DNA from: JADKCL01 sp046329055
GTDB taxonomy: Bacteria; Bacteroidota; Bacteroidia; J057; JADKCL01
Assembly (NCBI GenBank): GCA_046329055.1
Contig: JAXLVK010000010.1
Span: forward strand, 22,041 to 86,040
Direction of reading: 5' to 3'
DNA length: 64,000 bases
The notes below the pieces were generated by a model. That model saw nothing but the letters and a program-made list of their open reading frames with translations, was not told the origin of the DNA and searched no databases. The position numbers and the translations under genes are program-made. Shown piece after piece: positions 52,248-61,133 of this stretch (positions within the stretch are counted from its first letter, which is position 1; each line of letters starts with the position of its first letter).

Positions 52248-52397
52248 TCTGCTGATTCAAATTTCTCTGGGCACTAAGTACGGCTTTCGACAGGACGATT
52301 TCAATCAAAAAATGCCTTAGGTTTATATGCAATCTCCATTGCACCTACCGGGAAATCCTTGCGCAAACGCTAAATTTCACGGGAATCGTTATAGGAG

Positions 52398-53885
52398 ATG
52401 CGTGCTTCGAATTATTTGCATCAGTTGATCCACTCCCTGAGTCCCGGGGAGCGGACTGGTGTGGTCAAGTCATTGGAAGGTGGGAAAAAAGGAGACAAGA
52501 GCCTCTATCTCAGGCTGTTTTTGACAATCGAAAGTCAGTCTCGTTACGATGAGGCGGCGATCAAGCTGGCCTTTGAGGGGACGTCCTTCGGCAAGGGCTT
52601 GGGCTTTCCCAAAAGCCACCTGTATGACCGGGTGCTGGAGCACCTGCTGCAACTCCACGCCGGAGATTCCCAGACTGCGCGGTCCCGACGGGCACTGGAC
52701 CGGATCGAGCTGCTGACCGAGCGTGGGCTGTACGAGCAAGCACTCCGGCAAATGGAGCGCGAATTCACCAAGGCCACGAGCCTGGACGATTCTGGGCTGG
52801 TCCTGCAACTGCTCCGGCTCAAGCGGCGACAGGTGATGCGCATGCAATCGGAGGACTTGGCGGGTGAAATGGCGGGGATCAAGGCTGAGGAGGCAGCATG
52901 GGAGGCGGCATTTTACGCCGAGCAGCGCGCGATCCGCCTGCACGATGACCTGTATGCGCTCACACTCGGCGTGCGGCGCAAGGGCGGAGCGGACGAGGAT
53001 CCCCGGCTCCGGTCGATTTCCTCCGAGCTGGACGAGTTGCTCGCCGATGCGCACCTGCGGTTCCCCGCGCGGGTTGCGGCCCTGCGGGCGCGGTCGCACC
53101 TGCACCACCTGCGGGAGGATTTCCGGGCGGTCCACGATGCGTACAGCGCCGAAATCCAGGTTTGGGAGGCCCATCCGGTGCAGATCCAGTCGGATCAACT
53201 GCGGTTCCTGCGGCTCATCGGGCAGTGGCTCACGAGCAAGGCACTCATCGGCGACCACGATGGCCTGCTAGCGGAGATCAAGCGCATGCGCACCCGCGAC
53301 GGTTTGGACGAGAAGGGGGAGGCTGAGGTCTTTCAGATCAGCTACACCCTGGAGCTGTACTGCCACCTGAATTTCGGCAATCCGCAGGAAGCCTTGCCCC
53401 TGGCGGAGTTCGTGAAGGCTGGCCTCCAGAAGTACGATCACCACATCCCGCCCAGCGCCAAGCTAGGCTTCTATTACAACCTCGCCTTGGTGAAATGGTG
53501 GTCGAGGCAGCATTCCGCCGCGCTCAAATGGGTGCATCGCATCCTGCAATTCGACAAGGTGGGGGTGCGCAAGGACATCCGCGACTTTGCGCCGTTGCTG
53601 GAGATGGTCCTGCACTATGAATTGGGGCATCTGGACTTGGTGGAATCCTGGTTCCGATCCGTCAAGTACAGGCAGCGCAAGGCAAACACCCCCAAGGATT
53701 TGGAACAATTGCTGATGGAGGTGCTACATCGGCTCTTGTCGGTGACGGACCGCGGGCAGCGGGAGGGACATGTGAAGGAATTCATTGCCGGATTGGACAA
53801 GCTGAGCGAGCAGCCCGGCATCTCCAAACTCGGAATTCAGGAGCTGCGGGAATGGGCCAAGCGCCTGCAGGGCCTGAATGTTTGA
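52398..53885 (+). CDS. Helical-repeat protein of a Bacteroidota-specific family
   Basis: A 495-residue, almost entirely alpha-helical, cytoplasmic protein. The N terminus M-R-A-S-N-Y-L-H-Q-L-I-H-S-L-S-P-G-E-R and K-S-L-Y-L-R-L-F-L-T-I-E-S-Q-S-R-Y-D-E fits a pattern I recall (L-I-x-S-L-x-x-x-E-K-R ... Y-L-x-L-F-x-x-I) from uncharacterised proteins in Saprospiria-like genomes. The remainder has TPR-like pairs of helices. There is no enzyme motif. It has its own ~150-bp upstream region and is followed by a palindromic repeat. Its role is unknown; scaffold or protein-binding function is a guess from the fold. Confidence 0.65.
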   Translation: MRASNYLHQLIHSLSPGERTGVVKSLEGGKKGDKSLYLRLFLTIESQSRYDEAAIKLAFEGTSFGKGLGFPKSHLYDRVLEHLLQLHAGDSQTARSRRALDRIELLTERGLYEQALRQMEREFTKATSLDDSGLVLQLLRLKRRQVMRMQSEDLAGEMAGIKAEEAAWEAAFYAEQRAIRLHDDLYALTLGVRRKGGADEDPRLRSISSELDELLADAHLRFPARVAALRARSHLHHLREDFRAVHDAYSAEIQVWEAHPVQIQSDQLRFLRLIGQWLTSKALIGDHDGLLAEIKRMRTRDGLDEKGEAEVFQISYTLELYCHLNFGNPQEALPLAEFVKAGLQKYDHHIPPSAKLGFYYNLALVKWWSRQHSAALKWVHRILQFDKVGVRKDIRDFAPLLEMVLHYELGHLDLVESWFRSVKYRQRKANTPKDLEQLLMEVLHRLLSVTDRGQREGHVKEFIAGLDKLSEQPGISKLGIQELREWAKRLQGLNV

Positions 53886-53904
53886 TGGTGAATGGACGTA
53901 GTTG

Positions 53905-53965
53905 TTTAGCCAAGAAGGCACCAATCTACCTGCGCACAGCTTAGTGCCTTAGTGCCTTAGTGGCC
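53905..53965. repeat. Palindromic GCCAAGAAGGCAC / GTGCCTTAGTGGC repeat
   Basis: The left half GCCAAGAAGGCAC (about 53911-53923) pairs imperfectly with tandem GTGCCTTA units at 53943-53963. It is of the same family as the element inside the HTTM gene (24399-24464). It lies between convergent genes and may act as a terminator. Confidence 0.65.
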
Positions 53966-53976
53966 TCATCCCAATT

Positions 53977-54564
53977 TCAAGCCTTCGCCCGATGAATCGC
54001 CGTCTCGTCCCATTCCGGAGCGGACTGAATCGCGTCCATCAACTCATTCGGGTGGGCAATCACCTGCCAGATGTCCCTGTGCTCGGGCCGCATGAAATTT
54101 TCCTCCACGCAGCGGTCCAGCATCGCCAGGAGCGGGTCATAGAAGCCGTCCGTGTTCACGATGATGATCGGCGCCGTGACCAGCCCCAGCCGCTTCCAGG
54201 TGATCGCCTCCAGCAATTCCTCCAATGTCCCGCAACCCCCCGCCAATGCCACAATCGCATCCGTGCCTTCGAGGAACCGCTTCTTGCGCTGGTGCATGTC
54301 CATGACCACCTCGAGTTGGCTCACACCCTTGTGCTCCCATTCCACCGCCTTCATGAAATCCGGGATCACACCCACCACATGTCCGCCCCGCGCGAGGACG
54401 CGGTCAGCAATGCGCCCCATCAAGCCCACGGCTCCGCCGCCATAGATCAGCGTGGCACCATTGTCCGCCAAAACATCCCCGAGCTGATCCGCCGCTTGGA
54501 AATACTTGTCGGCAACCTTGGTGCTGCTCGCACAATAGACACAGACTTGCTTCACTGATTTCAT
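53977..54564 (-). CDS. LOG-family (TIGR00730) nucleotide phosphoribohydrolase
   Basis: 195 residues from ATG 54564 (M-K-S-V-K-Q-V-C-V-Y-C-A-S-S). The Rossmann-like core has L-I-Y-G-G-G-A-V-G-L-M-G, M-H-Q-R-K-K-R-F with the conserved Arg-Lys, and A-G-G-C-G-T-L-E-E-L-L-E-A at 108-120, the family's P/A-G-G-x-G-T-x-x-E motif. LOG proteins cut the N-glycosidic bond of AMP or cytokinin nucleotide monophosphates. In bacteria the physiological substrate is usually AMP-like nucleotides or unknown. An open extension upstream contains an intergenic palindrome and is not coding. Confidence 0.93.
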   Translation of the reverse strand: MKSVKQVCVYCASSTKVADKYFQAADQLGDVLADNGATLIYGGGAVGLMGRIADRVLARGGHVVGVIPDFMKAVEWEHKGVSQLEVVMDMHQRKKRFLEGTDAIVALAGGCGTLEELLEAITWKRLGLVTAPIIIVNTDGFYDPLLAMLDRCVEENFMRPEHRDIWQVIAHPNELMDAIQSAPEWDETAIHRAKA

Positions 54565-54633
54565 GGCGGCAAAGGTAGGCAGATCACCCTTCCAATGAAA
54601 CGTGGATTCCAGGCGAATCAGCCCCGAAAAATA

Positions 54634-54665
54634 ACGTAGAGACGCCTCCCATGACGTCTCTACGT
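54634..54665. repeat. Palindromic ACGTAGAGACG repeat
   Basis: ACGTAGAGACG (54634-54644) and CGTCTCTACGT (54655-54665) pair perfectly around a 10-nt loop. It lies between two minus-strand genes, upstream of the LOG gene and downstream of the TonB receptor stop. GTAGAGACG palindromes are a common intergenic repeat type in Bacteroidota. Confidence 0.8.
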
Positions 54666-54737
54666 GCGAAACCATGGCATCCCGAAAGCGGAGTGCACGG
54701 CCTCACCTCAAAAAATCAGGTATGAAAAAATTAAAAA

Positions 54738-57149
54738 CTAAAACATGGTGCGGAGCGTCACCACCAGGTTCCGACCCGGTGCGCCGATGTTGCTGGCGAA
54801 GACGCGGTAGTTCTGGTCCAGGATGTTTTCCAATGCGACCTGGGCTTGCAGGTGCTTGTGGATCTGGTAGGCGGCGCGGACATTCAGCGTCATCCAGGCG
54901 GGCATGCCCTCAGGCGTCGCATAGGCGATGTTGTCCTCGCCGATCAGGTTGTAGTCTTTCAGGCGCTTCCAGCCATTCCACATCACGAAAAACTCCGCCC
55001 GGAACCGCTTCAGGTTCATTTGCAGGCTGGTCTTCCCAAACATGGGCGCGATGTGGTCGAGCGGGTAATCCGTGGTATCCGTCTTGATCCGGCCAAAGGT
55101 GTAATTGATCGTGTTCAAGAGACGGAAATGGTTGCCCATCTTGATGCTGATGACGGCATTGCCGCCATAGATATAGGCTTCCGTGGCGTTCACACTCGTG
55201 ATCACCTGGCTGAGTTGACCATCATACATCACGCTGTCCTGCCCATTGAAGGTGCCCTTGGCGGTGGTGATGGCGTTTTTGTACATCGTGTAAAATGCAC
55301 CTGCGCTGATGGTCGCCGTCTTGGCGATGGTCTTGCTGATGTTCAGGTCCAGGTTGTAGGTGTTCTCTGGCTTGATGTCGGGATTGGGCACGATCACACG
55401 ACCTGCGACCGATTCGAACACCTTGGACATGTCATCCACGTTTGGGGCGCGGAAGCCCGTGCTGCCCAGGATGCTGAACCTCCATTCGGAGCCGGGCATA
55501 TAGACGAGGCCGACATTGCCGGTGAGGGCGAGGTTGCCTTGGGTGACGTCCTTGAACGGAAAGGGGAAGAATGTCGTGTCCGTCCAAGAGGAATGCAGGC
55601 CGACATGGCTCAGGCGTAGGCCGTCGTTCAGGATGAGCTTATGCGGCACGATCTCCCAGTTGTGGGTGCCATAGACAGCAGCGGATTGCATCGTGGAGCC
55701 GCCGTTCGGGTAGCGGGTGTCGAGCGGCTCGGACTCGCCTGTGCTGGGATGGGTGCGCTCGGCGGTGCTGTTCACCATGTTGTAGGTGCCTTCGATGCCG
55801 TAGCGGAGTTCGTGGCGGGTGCCAAGGGTCTTGCTCAGGTCTGCATTCAGCGTGAGGATGTTCAGCTTTTCCGTGCGGTGGTTGAAGTTGTCGCTGCGGA
55901 AGCGGCGGTCGTGCCGGCTCTCCTCGATGTTTTGGTAGGCGACGATCACCCTGCCGGAATTGTAGAAGCCATGGCCGCCCGTGAGGCCGAGGGTGTAGGC
56001 GCCGAAGAGGCGCTTCTGCGGGCCATAGTACCATTCGGCGTAGCTGGGATTGCCATTGCCGCCCACGGTCGTGAGGCGGTCGTATCGGGGCACGTCGCCA
56101 GAGTTGCTGTACTGGATGTTCAGGGTATGGCTGATGCGCTCATTTTGCTTGAACAGGAACTTTTGCAGGACATCGTACTGGGTATAGCCCGAGCCAATCT
56201 GCTTGTTCACATCAGGGTTGGCGACCATGCTGTCCACGCCATTGATCTGGTCCACGTAAAATGTCCGCTTGCCCCAGTCGCCGTAGAAGGGGTTCCGCAA
56301 ATTGCCCTGACGCAGGTCGCCGAAGCGGCTGTAGGTCACACTGGTGAGCGAGCCGAATTTCTTGCTGCCAAAGCTGATGTCGCCATGCCCGGTCACTTCA
56401 CCCGCCGCAGTGCCAACCCTTGCAAATGCATTCGCCTTCACCAAAACGCCTTCCTTGTCATTCAGGATGGGGTTCTTGGTGTAGAAATGCATGACCCCAC
56501 CCAGTGCATCGCTGCCATACACCGTGGAGCCGGGGCCAAACAAGATCTCGACCTTGTCCATGGCGGCATTGTCCAGCGTGACGATGTTTTGCAAGTGACC
56601 GCCGCGGTAGATGGCATTGTTCATGCGCACGCCATCGATCACGAGCAGCACCTTGTTGGTCTCAAAGCCACGGATGATGGGGCTGCCACCACCGAGTTGG
56701 CTCTTTTGCACAAATACATTGCCCGTGGAGGAGATGACGTCCGCGCTCGTGCTCTGGTTCTGGAAGGCGAGGTCCTTGTTGGTGATGACCTGCACGGGTT
56801 GTGCCACGTCTTCCGCGCTCTCCTCGAACCGGTTGGCGCTCACGACCACGTCATCGAGCTGATAGGTCTTGGGAAACAGGCTGATCGCATAGCCACGGCC
56901 CTCCAATTCGCGGACGGCCATCTGCTCCTTTTCAAATCCAGTGATCTCCAGCATGAGGCTGTCGCCCCCCTGAAGGCTGGAAAGCTCGAATTGGCCGCGA
57001 CCATTGGTGATGGCGACGGGATTGCCCTTGGTCGAGATCACCACCCCCGGTATCGGGGCCATGGTATTGCCGTCCGCCACGGTGACGGTCTGTGTATATG
57101 CCGCAAGGCAGGGCAGCAACATCGCCGCCAGGAATAGCAGTTTTTTCAT
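54738..57149 (-). CDS. TonB-dependent outer-membrane receptor, hemin/siderophore-like
   Basis: About 803 residues from ATG 57149 (M-K-K-L-L-F-L-A-A-M-L-L-P-C-L-A), a signal peptide. The N-terminal carboxypeptidase-regulatory-like domain (~20-95) precedes a plug with D-D-V-V-V-S-A-N-R-F-E-E, R-G-F-E-T-N-K-V-L-L-V-I-D-G-V-R-M-N-N and I-L-F-G-P-G-S-T-V-Y-G-S-D-A-L-G-G-V. The barrel ends in L-R-T-M-F, with the usual terminal aromatic. Plug features resemble the HmuR/BtuB/CirA group for heme, cobalamin or siderophores. The ligand is not determined. A TTG five codons upstream is a weaker start. No SusD partner is adjacent. Confidence 0.92.
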   Translation of the reverse strand: MKKLLFLAAMLLPCLAAYTQTVTVADGNTMAPIPGVVISTKGNPVAITNGRGQFELSSLQGGDSLMLEITGFEKEQMAVRELEGRGYAISLFPKTYQLDDVVVSANRFEESAEDVAQPVQVITNKDLAFQNQSTSADVISSTGNVFVQKSQLGGGSPIIRGFETNKVLLVIDGVRMNNAIYRGGHLQNIVTLDNAAMDKVEILFGPGSTVYGSDALGGVMHFYTKNPILNDKEGVLVKANAFARVGTAAGEVTGHGDISFGSKKFGSLTSVTYSRFGDLRQGNLRNPFYGDWGKRTFYVDQINGVDSMVANPDVNKQIGSGYTQYDVLQKFLFKQNERISHTLNIQYSNSGDVPRYDRLTTVGGNGNPSYAEWYYGPQKRLFGAYTLGLTGGHGFYNSGRVIVAYQNIEESRHDRRFRSDNFNHRTEKLNILTLNADLSKTLGTRHELRYGIEGTYNMVNSTAERTHPSTGESEPLDTRYPNGGSTMQSAAVYGTHNWEIVPHKLILNDGLRLSHVGLHSSWTDTTFFPFPFKDVTQGNLALTGNVGLVYMPGSEWRFSILGSTGFRAPNVDDMSKVFESVAGRVIVPNPDIKPENTYNLDLNISKTIAKTATISAGAFYTMYKNAITTAKGTFNGQDSVMYDGQLSQVITSVNATEAYIYGGNAVISIKMGNHFRLLNTINYTFGRIKTDTTDYPLDHIAPMFGKTSLQMNLKRFRAEFFVMWNGWKRLKDYNLIGEDNIAYATPEGMPAWMTLNVRAAYQIHKHLQAQVALENILDQNYRVFASNIGAPGRNLVVTLRTMF

Positions 57150-57236
57150 TTTGAATGCAGACAATGAATGACAACAGATGGAACCTGAGGGACGCTCCCA
57201 ATCAGGCCATGATCCACAATAAGCAAGCGGGAATGC

Positions 57237-57743
57237 TCATGCGCGCCGGGGAGGCGGGCTCTGTATGTCCATTGTCAACCAGGCACCCTGCGGATTCAAG
57301 GCGGGCCAGTGCCGCTGCTCAACCGCCAGCAACATGGGGGTCGCAGCCGCAGGTTGGGTATAGGCAGGCGCCTCATTCAGGGGCGGTGTCGAATCCTTGT
57401 CTTCCTCATCCTCCCATCCGCCGATGCCATTTGCCAGCATCTCCGTCTCCTTGTCGTCCACCTCGCAGATCAGCGTCCATTGCCCATCCGGCTGCTGCTG
57501 CGCGAGTTTGAGGTCGTGCATTTTGCCGCCGTACAGGAAGTCACGCTTGCCACGCCACACCAGGGCTTGGTATTCGGAATCCTCGAGTTGGAGGGTTTTG
57601 AGGGATTCGCCTTCTGCCTTTTCCACCTTGGCAGCCATGTCCATGCGGTGACCGAGCAGCGACCCGACAAACGCAAGCGGATAGCCGAGGCATTGGTAGC
57701 CCAGGACCAAAAGCATCAAGCCGGGAAGCAGATGGCGCTTCAT
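57237..57743 (-). CDS. Hypothetical membrane-anchored protein
   Basis: 168 residues from ATG 57743 (M-K-R-H-L-L-P-G-L-M-L-L-V-L-G-Y-Q-C-L-G-Y-P-L-A-F-V-G), one hydrophobic segment at ~5-35. The rest is polar: a K-V-E-K-A-E-G-E-S stretch, L-I-C-E-V-D-D-K-E-T-E-M-L and an acidic low-complexity W-E-D-E-E-D-K-D-S. It sits 88 bp upstream of the TonB receptor on the same strand and downstream of the CREST gene, so the three may form a transcription unit. The His/Asp-poor tail and missing domain give no clue to function. Confidence 0.65.
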   Translation of the reverse strand: MKRHLLPGLMLLVLGYQCLGYPLAFVGSLLGHRMDMAAKVEKAEGESLKTLQLEDSEYQALVWRGKRDFLYGGKMHDLKLAQQQPDGQWTLICEVDDKETEMLANGIGGWEDEEDKDSTPPLNEAPAYTQPAAATPMLLAVEQRHWPALNPQGAWLTMDIQSPPPRRA

Positions 57744-57794
57744 GCACCCAAGATAGCGTTTTCGCGGAGAAGAGCATCCTCCATCTGGCAAAAA

Positions 57795-58508
57795 TCAGCC
57801 AGCCTGCAAGATAGTGGTCTTGGACGCAGTCGCTGCATTAGTGCGCAAGAGGTATTCCGCGATCAGGAACCCGCCGATGCCTGTGAAGCTATGCCAGAGG
57901 AAATGCGTCCCCATGGGGAGAATGTCCGTGAATTGCTTGTCGGTCGTGCGGAACAGCAGCGCCGCACCGAATGCCAGCAATCCGAACAGGACATAGCCCG
58001 CTCCCTTGAACCGCGTCCGGAACAGAAGCACGACCAGCGGGAGGAAAAAGAGGGTGCCCCGCACGGCGTAGCCGAGGTTGATGGCAAAGCTGCCCTTGAA
58101 CCCGGTATAGACCCAGAAAGGCAGGGCAAATCCAGCAACCATCGTGGCCGCCGCAGCCCACCAATTCCGGTAGGCCTTGGCCCAAAAATAGAGCGTGATG
58201 AGCAGGAACAGCACCATGGTCGGCCATACATCGAGCATGAGCAAGAAACGGCTGCTGCGAAGTCCATGGAAGAGGGTGCTGCCCATGCCGCCCGCCGCGA
58301 GGAGGGGGATGCAGGCCGTCAGGATGATGTTTTCGCTAAATCGTCCCCTCAGCCGCCACAAAAAATAGATCGCGGGTGCCACGATGAGCAAGGAGGAGAT
58401 GGCATTCCACGGCTCCATCAGCCATTGCCCAAATTCAATCATCGTGGGCGTTTCCGCATAGTGTGGGCCTCCATCCGTAGGATGCCAAGCATGCTTTTCT
58501 GCTGTCAT
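57795..58508 (-). CDS. CREST-superfamily (ceramidase/hemolysin III-like) membrane protein
   Basis: A 237-residue protein with about seven membrane segments. The opening has W-H-P-T-D-G-G-P-H-Y-A-E and W-L-M-E-P-W-N-A-I-S-S-L. Then G-S-T-L-F-H-G-L-R-S-S-R ... L-D-V-W-P-T gives the S-x-x-x-H and Asp positions, and the last span G-T-H-F-L-W-H-S-F-T-G supplies two His. This spacing (S, H, D, HxxxH) is the zinc site of alkaline ceramidases, progestin/adiponectin receptors and hemolysin III proteins. It could be a lipid amidohydrolase, fitting a sphingolipid-making Bacteroidota cell, but the activity is inferred from the residues only. Confidence 0.75.
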   Translation of the reverse strand: MTAEKHAWHPTDGGPHYAETPTMIEFGQWLMEPWNAISSLLIVAPAIYFLWRLRGRFSENIILTACIPLLAAGGMGSTLFHGLRSSRFLLMLDVWPTMVLFLLITLYFWAKAYRNWWAAAATMVAGFALPFWVYTGFKGSFAINLGYAVRGTLFFLPLVVLLFRTRFKGAGYVLFGLLAFGAALLFRTTDKQFTDILPMGTHFLWHSFTGIGGFLIAEYLLRTNAATASKTTILQAG

Positions 58509-58568
58509 GTCTTGTGATTCTTCTCAGCAAACCAGCAAGCAGGCCCGTGGTTTGGCGGGAAGAGAAAA

Positions 58569-59810
58569 TTAACGCTTGGGCTTTGGTTTCTTGTAGGCGA
58601 GCTTGCTCACGTTCACCAGGAATCGGTTCCAGGCCGGACCGGGCTTGCCCTTGGTACTGCCCTTGCGGAAGCTGTCAAACCACATCTTGGCGTAGATGCT
58701 GGTATAGACCGCGCAGGGGCCGTGGGTGAAGCGGCGTCCAGCATGGCGCAGATGGATCGTCTTGCTTCCCAGCGCCTCCATGGTGTCCCGAGCCACAAGT
58801 GAATTGCGGTAGTCCACTTGCTCGTCCCCCTTGCAGTAGCAGAGCAATGTCGGCGCCTCCGGCGCCCAGTGGATCAGCGCATTCTCGGCGATGGCGCGGC
58901 GCACAGGGTTCTCCGGATTTTGCTGATAGTCCATCCACAGCTCTTCTTTCAGCGCCTCGGCCGGCACCGCAGGCATCACCGGGTTCAATTCCTTGAGCTT
59001 GTGTTTGCCATCAAAATAGGGCGGGATCAGGCTGTCATAAGGTGCCCGGAAATAACTCCCACTGTCCGGCAGGATGTGGTGGACGGCCTGCAACGAAAAC
59101 AAGAGGAAGGGCAGGTAGCCTGGATAGCCATAAGGCTTGTTGATGACTTGCCCTTGCACGCCGCCGAGGTCGTAGGGCCCGGACATGGGGGCCGTCGCGG
59201 TGACCTTCAAGCCCTCCACAGGCTGCTCTTGCAGCAGTTTCTGGGTAGCGAGCGCGGAATGCCCTCCTTGGGAATAACCAGAAATGAACACTTGTCCGCT
59301 TTCCTTGAGGCCGAGTTCGGCCATCATCTGCCGCATGGCCAGGAGCATGTCCCGCATGGCATAACCCTCCGTTGCGGCATGCAGGTAGAGGTGATCGCGT
59401 TCTCCCCGTCCCAATCCTATATAGTCCGGCAATGCCACCGCGTAACCGTCCGCCGCAAAGAAGGCGCAGACCGTCTCCTCTCCACTCATCTTCCATTCCC
59501 GATGCTTCACGAGCCGGGTGCCATGACCGTAGGCCATCATGGGCAGGGGAGCATCCGCCTTGGGCAGCAGGATCAGCCCTGAGGCCATCACCTGTGTGCC
59601 ATCCCACCATTCGCTCGGGTAGTCCACCTCATAGACCTCCACATCGTACTGCACCGGAGCGAGTCGCCTGGGGATGTGTTGCTTGTGACGCAATGAGTCG
59701 AATGTATGCCGACTGATCGTGGCCACACGGGTGTAATGGAGCTTGGACTGCGCATGAACGGCGGCTGCCAGGAGGAGCAGGGAAAAAAGGAGGATCGGGC
59801 GGGCTTTCAT
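58569..59810 (-). CDS. Secreted alpha/beta-hydrolase, secretory lipase/esterase type
   Basis: A 413-residue protein with a signal peptide (I-L-L-F-S-L-L-L-L-A-A-A-V-H-A-Q). The body is an alpha/beta-hydrolase: M-M-A-Y-G-H-G-T (oxyanion region), D-Y-I-G-L-G-R-G and the nucleophile elbow S-G-Y-S-Q-G-G-H-S-A at ~197-206. A cap-like insertion (P-Y-G-Y-P-G-Y) follows, then K-G-D-E-Q-V-D (acid) and a His near the end (R-F-T-H-G). The layout matches LIP-type secretory lipases and related esterases. It lies between the CREST gene and a divergent DUF2185 gene. Substrate unknown; hydrolysis of an ester in the periplasm or outside is likely. Confidence 0.85.
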   Translation of the reverse strand: MKARPILLFSLLLLAAAVHAQSKLHYTRVATISRHTFDSLRHKQHIPRRLAPVQYDVEVYEVDYPSEWWDGTQVMASGLILLPKADAPLPMMAYGHGTRLVKHREWKMSGEETVCAFFAADGYAVALPDYIGLGRGERDHLYLHAATEGYAMRDMLLAMRQMMAELGLKESGQVFISGYSQGGHSALATQKLLQEQPVEGLKVTATAPMSGPYDLGGVQGQVINKPYGYPGYLPFLLFSLQAVHHILPDSGSYFRAPYDSLIPPYFDGKHKLKELNPVMPAVPAEALKEELWMDYQQNPENPVRRAIAENALIHWAPEAPTLLCYCKGDEQVDYRNSLVARDTMEALGSKTIHLRHAGRRFTHGPCAVYTSIYAKMWFDSFRKGSTKGKPGPAWNRFLVNVSKLAYKKPKPKR

Positions 59811-59912
59811 TTCCGCGTAAAAATAGGCCCAGTGGCTGGATGTTGCCAGTTTTTCTCAGCGAAAAGCAGGCTTTTGGAAGGTAGATTCGGCGGTTGTCCG
59901 CATCTTTGCGCC

Positions 59913-60668
59913 ATGAATTCAGCTGACCACTCCCACGTGGGGTTTGTGATCGCCACCAAGCGCGTGGCCGAAGAGGAATACAAGCCCTGTTTCGTTTACC
60001 GTGAGCAACCCATGGATCCGCAAGACAGCGGATGGCGCGTCTTCGCCGGAGACGAGAGCCAGGAATACGTGGACGATGCCGACAACTCCGGCATCTACGC
60101 CCCTGCGACCATCTTGGCGATCGACCCGTCCTTGCAGCAGGTGTTCATGGCACCCATCGGGTCGGCATTTGAGCGCGAGCATCCGGAGGCGGATTGGCAG
60201 GCAGCTGAGGGATTCCGCATGGCCACGGGCGAATTGGAGGAGCAGAGCATCGGCGGGGCATGGACCCTCACCATTGCGGATACATTCGACAGGCATGAGG
60301 AGGACGAGGGCGACTTTGTCTTCGTGGACGACGGCCGCACCGTGCGCATCGCCATCTGGGACTTCCAAGGCAAGGCCTACGAAGAGGTCGTGAGCCTGCA
60401 CCAGGAGTTCATCATGGAGCGTGGTCCTGAGGAGACGCCTGTGATCCAGCGATTTGACATGACGGAGCCCGGCATGACCCGCCTCGGATTCATTGTGGAG
60501 GAAAGCGACGAGGAGCATTCCTACCATGTCCTCTACGGCTACACCATCGTCGGCAATGAGGTCGCGCAGGGCGTCTATTACTACGATGACCTCAACGACA
60601 AGGAATGGGCTTTGCAGACATGGTTGAGCGTGCGCTGCGAACCGGTAGATTCGGGTTCCATGAATTGA
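59913..60668 (+). CDS. DUF2185 domain protein
   Basis: 251 residues from ATG 59913. The DUF2185 core lies at ~8-90: I-A-T-K-R-V-A-E-E-E-Y-K-P-C-F-V-Y-R-E-Q-P, D-S-G-W-R-V-F-A-G-D-E-S-Q-E-Y and G-I-Y-A-P-A-T-I-L-A-I-D-P, with G-S-A-F-E-R. DUF2185 modules occur as immunity-like proteins (Imm33 group) and in otherwise unannotated cytoplasmic proteins. The C-terminal ~150 residues are acidic and beta-rich, and unassigned. There is no toxin gene beside it. It is followed by a DUF1569 gene after 12 bp on the same strand, so they probably share a transcript. Confidence 0.8.
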   Translation: MNSADHSHVGFVIATKRVAEEEYKPCFVYREQPMDPQDSGWRVFAGDESQEYVDDADNSGIYAPATILAIDPSLQQVFMAPIGSAFEREHPEADWQAAEGFRMATGELEEQSIGGAWTLTIADTFDRHEEDEGDFVFVDDGRTVRIAIWDFQGKAYEEVVSLHQEFIMERGPEETPVIQRFDMTEPGMTRLGFIVEESDEEHSYHVLYGYTIVGNEVAQGVYYYDDLNDKEWALQTWLSVRCEPVDSGSMN

Positions 60669-60680
60669 AAGGCCGCGCCC

Positions 60681-61124
60681 TTGAAATCACTCTTCGACAA
60701 AGCAGCCTACCAGGAAATCACCTCACGGCTCGACCGACTCACCCCCAGCAGCCAAGCGCAATGGGGCAAAATGAACGTGGCACAGATGCTGGCGCATTGC
60801 GCGGTTCCCATCGGGCATCAGCTCGGGCGGCATCAGGTGCCCAAGGAAGGCAATTTCCTCGTCCGCCTGCTGTTCAAGTCCCTGCTGTACAATGACAAGC
60901 CCTTCCGGAGGAGCCTGCCCACCGCGAAATCGTTCGTGATCGTGGACAGCCGCGAGTTCCAGCAGGAGCACGACCGCCTCAAATCCATGGTCGTGGAGGC
61001 CCACAAGCTCGGCTTGGGGCATGATTGGCCGGAGCATCCGAGTTTCGGGAAGTTCACCCCGCAGCAAGCCGGGCAGGCGATGTACAAGCACCTGGACCAC
61101 CACCTCACGCAGTTCGGGGTCTGA
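60681..61124 (+). CDS. DUF1569 (DinB-like) protein
   Basis: A 147-residue protein. The only start that keeps the family N terminus (K-S-L-F-D-K-A-A-Y-Q-E-I) is TTG 60681; a stop at 60666 rules out an earlier one. M-N-V-A-Q-M-L-A-H-C and the C-terminal Y-K-H-L-D-H-H-L-T-Q-F are the helical His-bearing segments of the DinB/DUF1569 four-helix fold, where His residues bind a metal. Family members are soluble, of unclear activity, perhaps thiol transferases. It sits 12 bp after the DUF2185 gene. Confidence 0.85.
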   Translation: MKSLFDKAAYQEITSRLDRLTPSSQAQWGKMNVAQMLAHCAVPIGHQLGRHQVPKEGNFLVRLLFKSLLYNDKPFRRSLPTAKSFVIVDSREFQQEHDRLKSMVVEAHKLGLGHDWPEHPSFGKFTPQQAGQAMYKHLDHHLTQFGV

Positions 61125-61133
61125 GGGGTTGCC

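Noticed and set aside
54565..54675. Extension of the LOG-family protein upstream of 54564
   Set aside because: It translates the ACGTAGAGACG palindrome and shifts the family start by 37 residues.
55641..57137. 498-codon plus-strand frame opposite the TonB receptor
   Set aside because: It is antisense to a complete receptor gene and has shadow composition (His/Val/Ala-rich).
57309..58517. 402-codon plus-strand frame over the 57237 and 57795 genes
   Set aside because: It spans two genes and their spacer on the other strand, and its sequence is low-complexity and Arg/Gln/Glu-rich.
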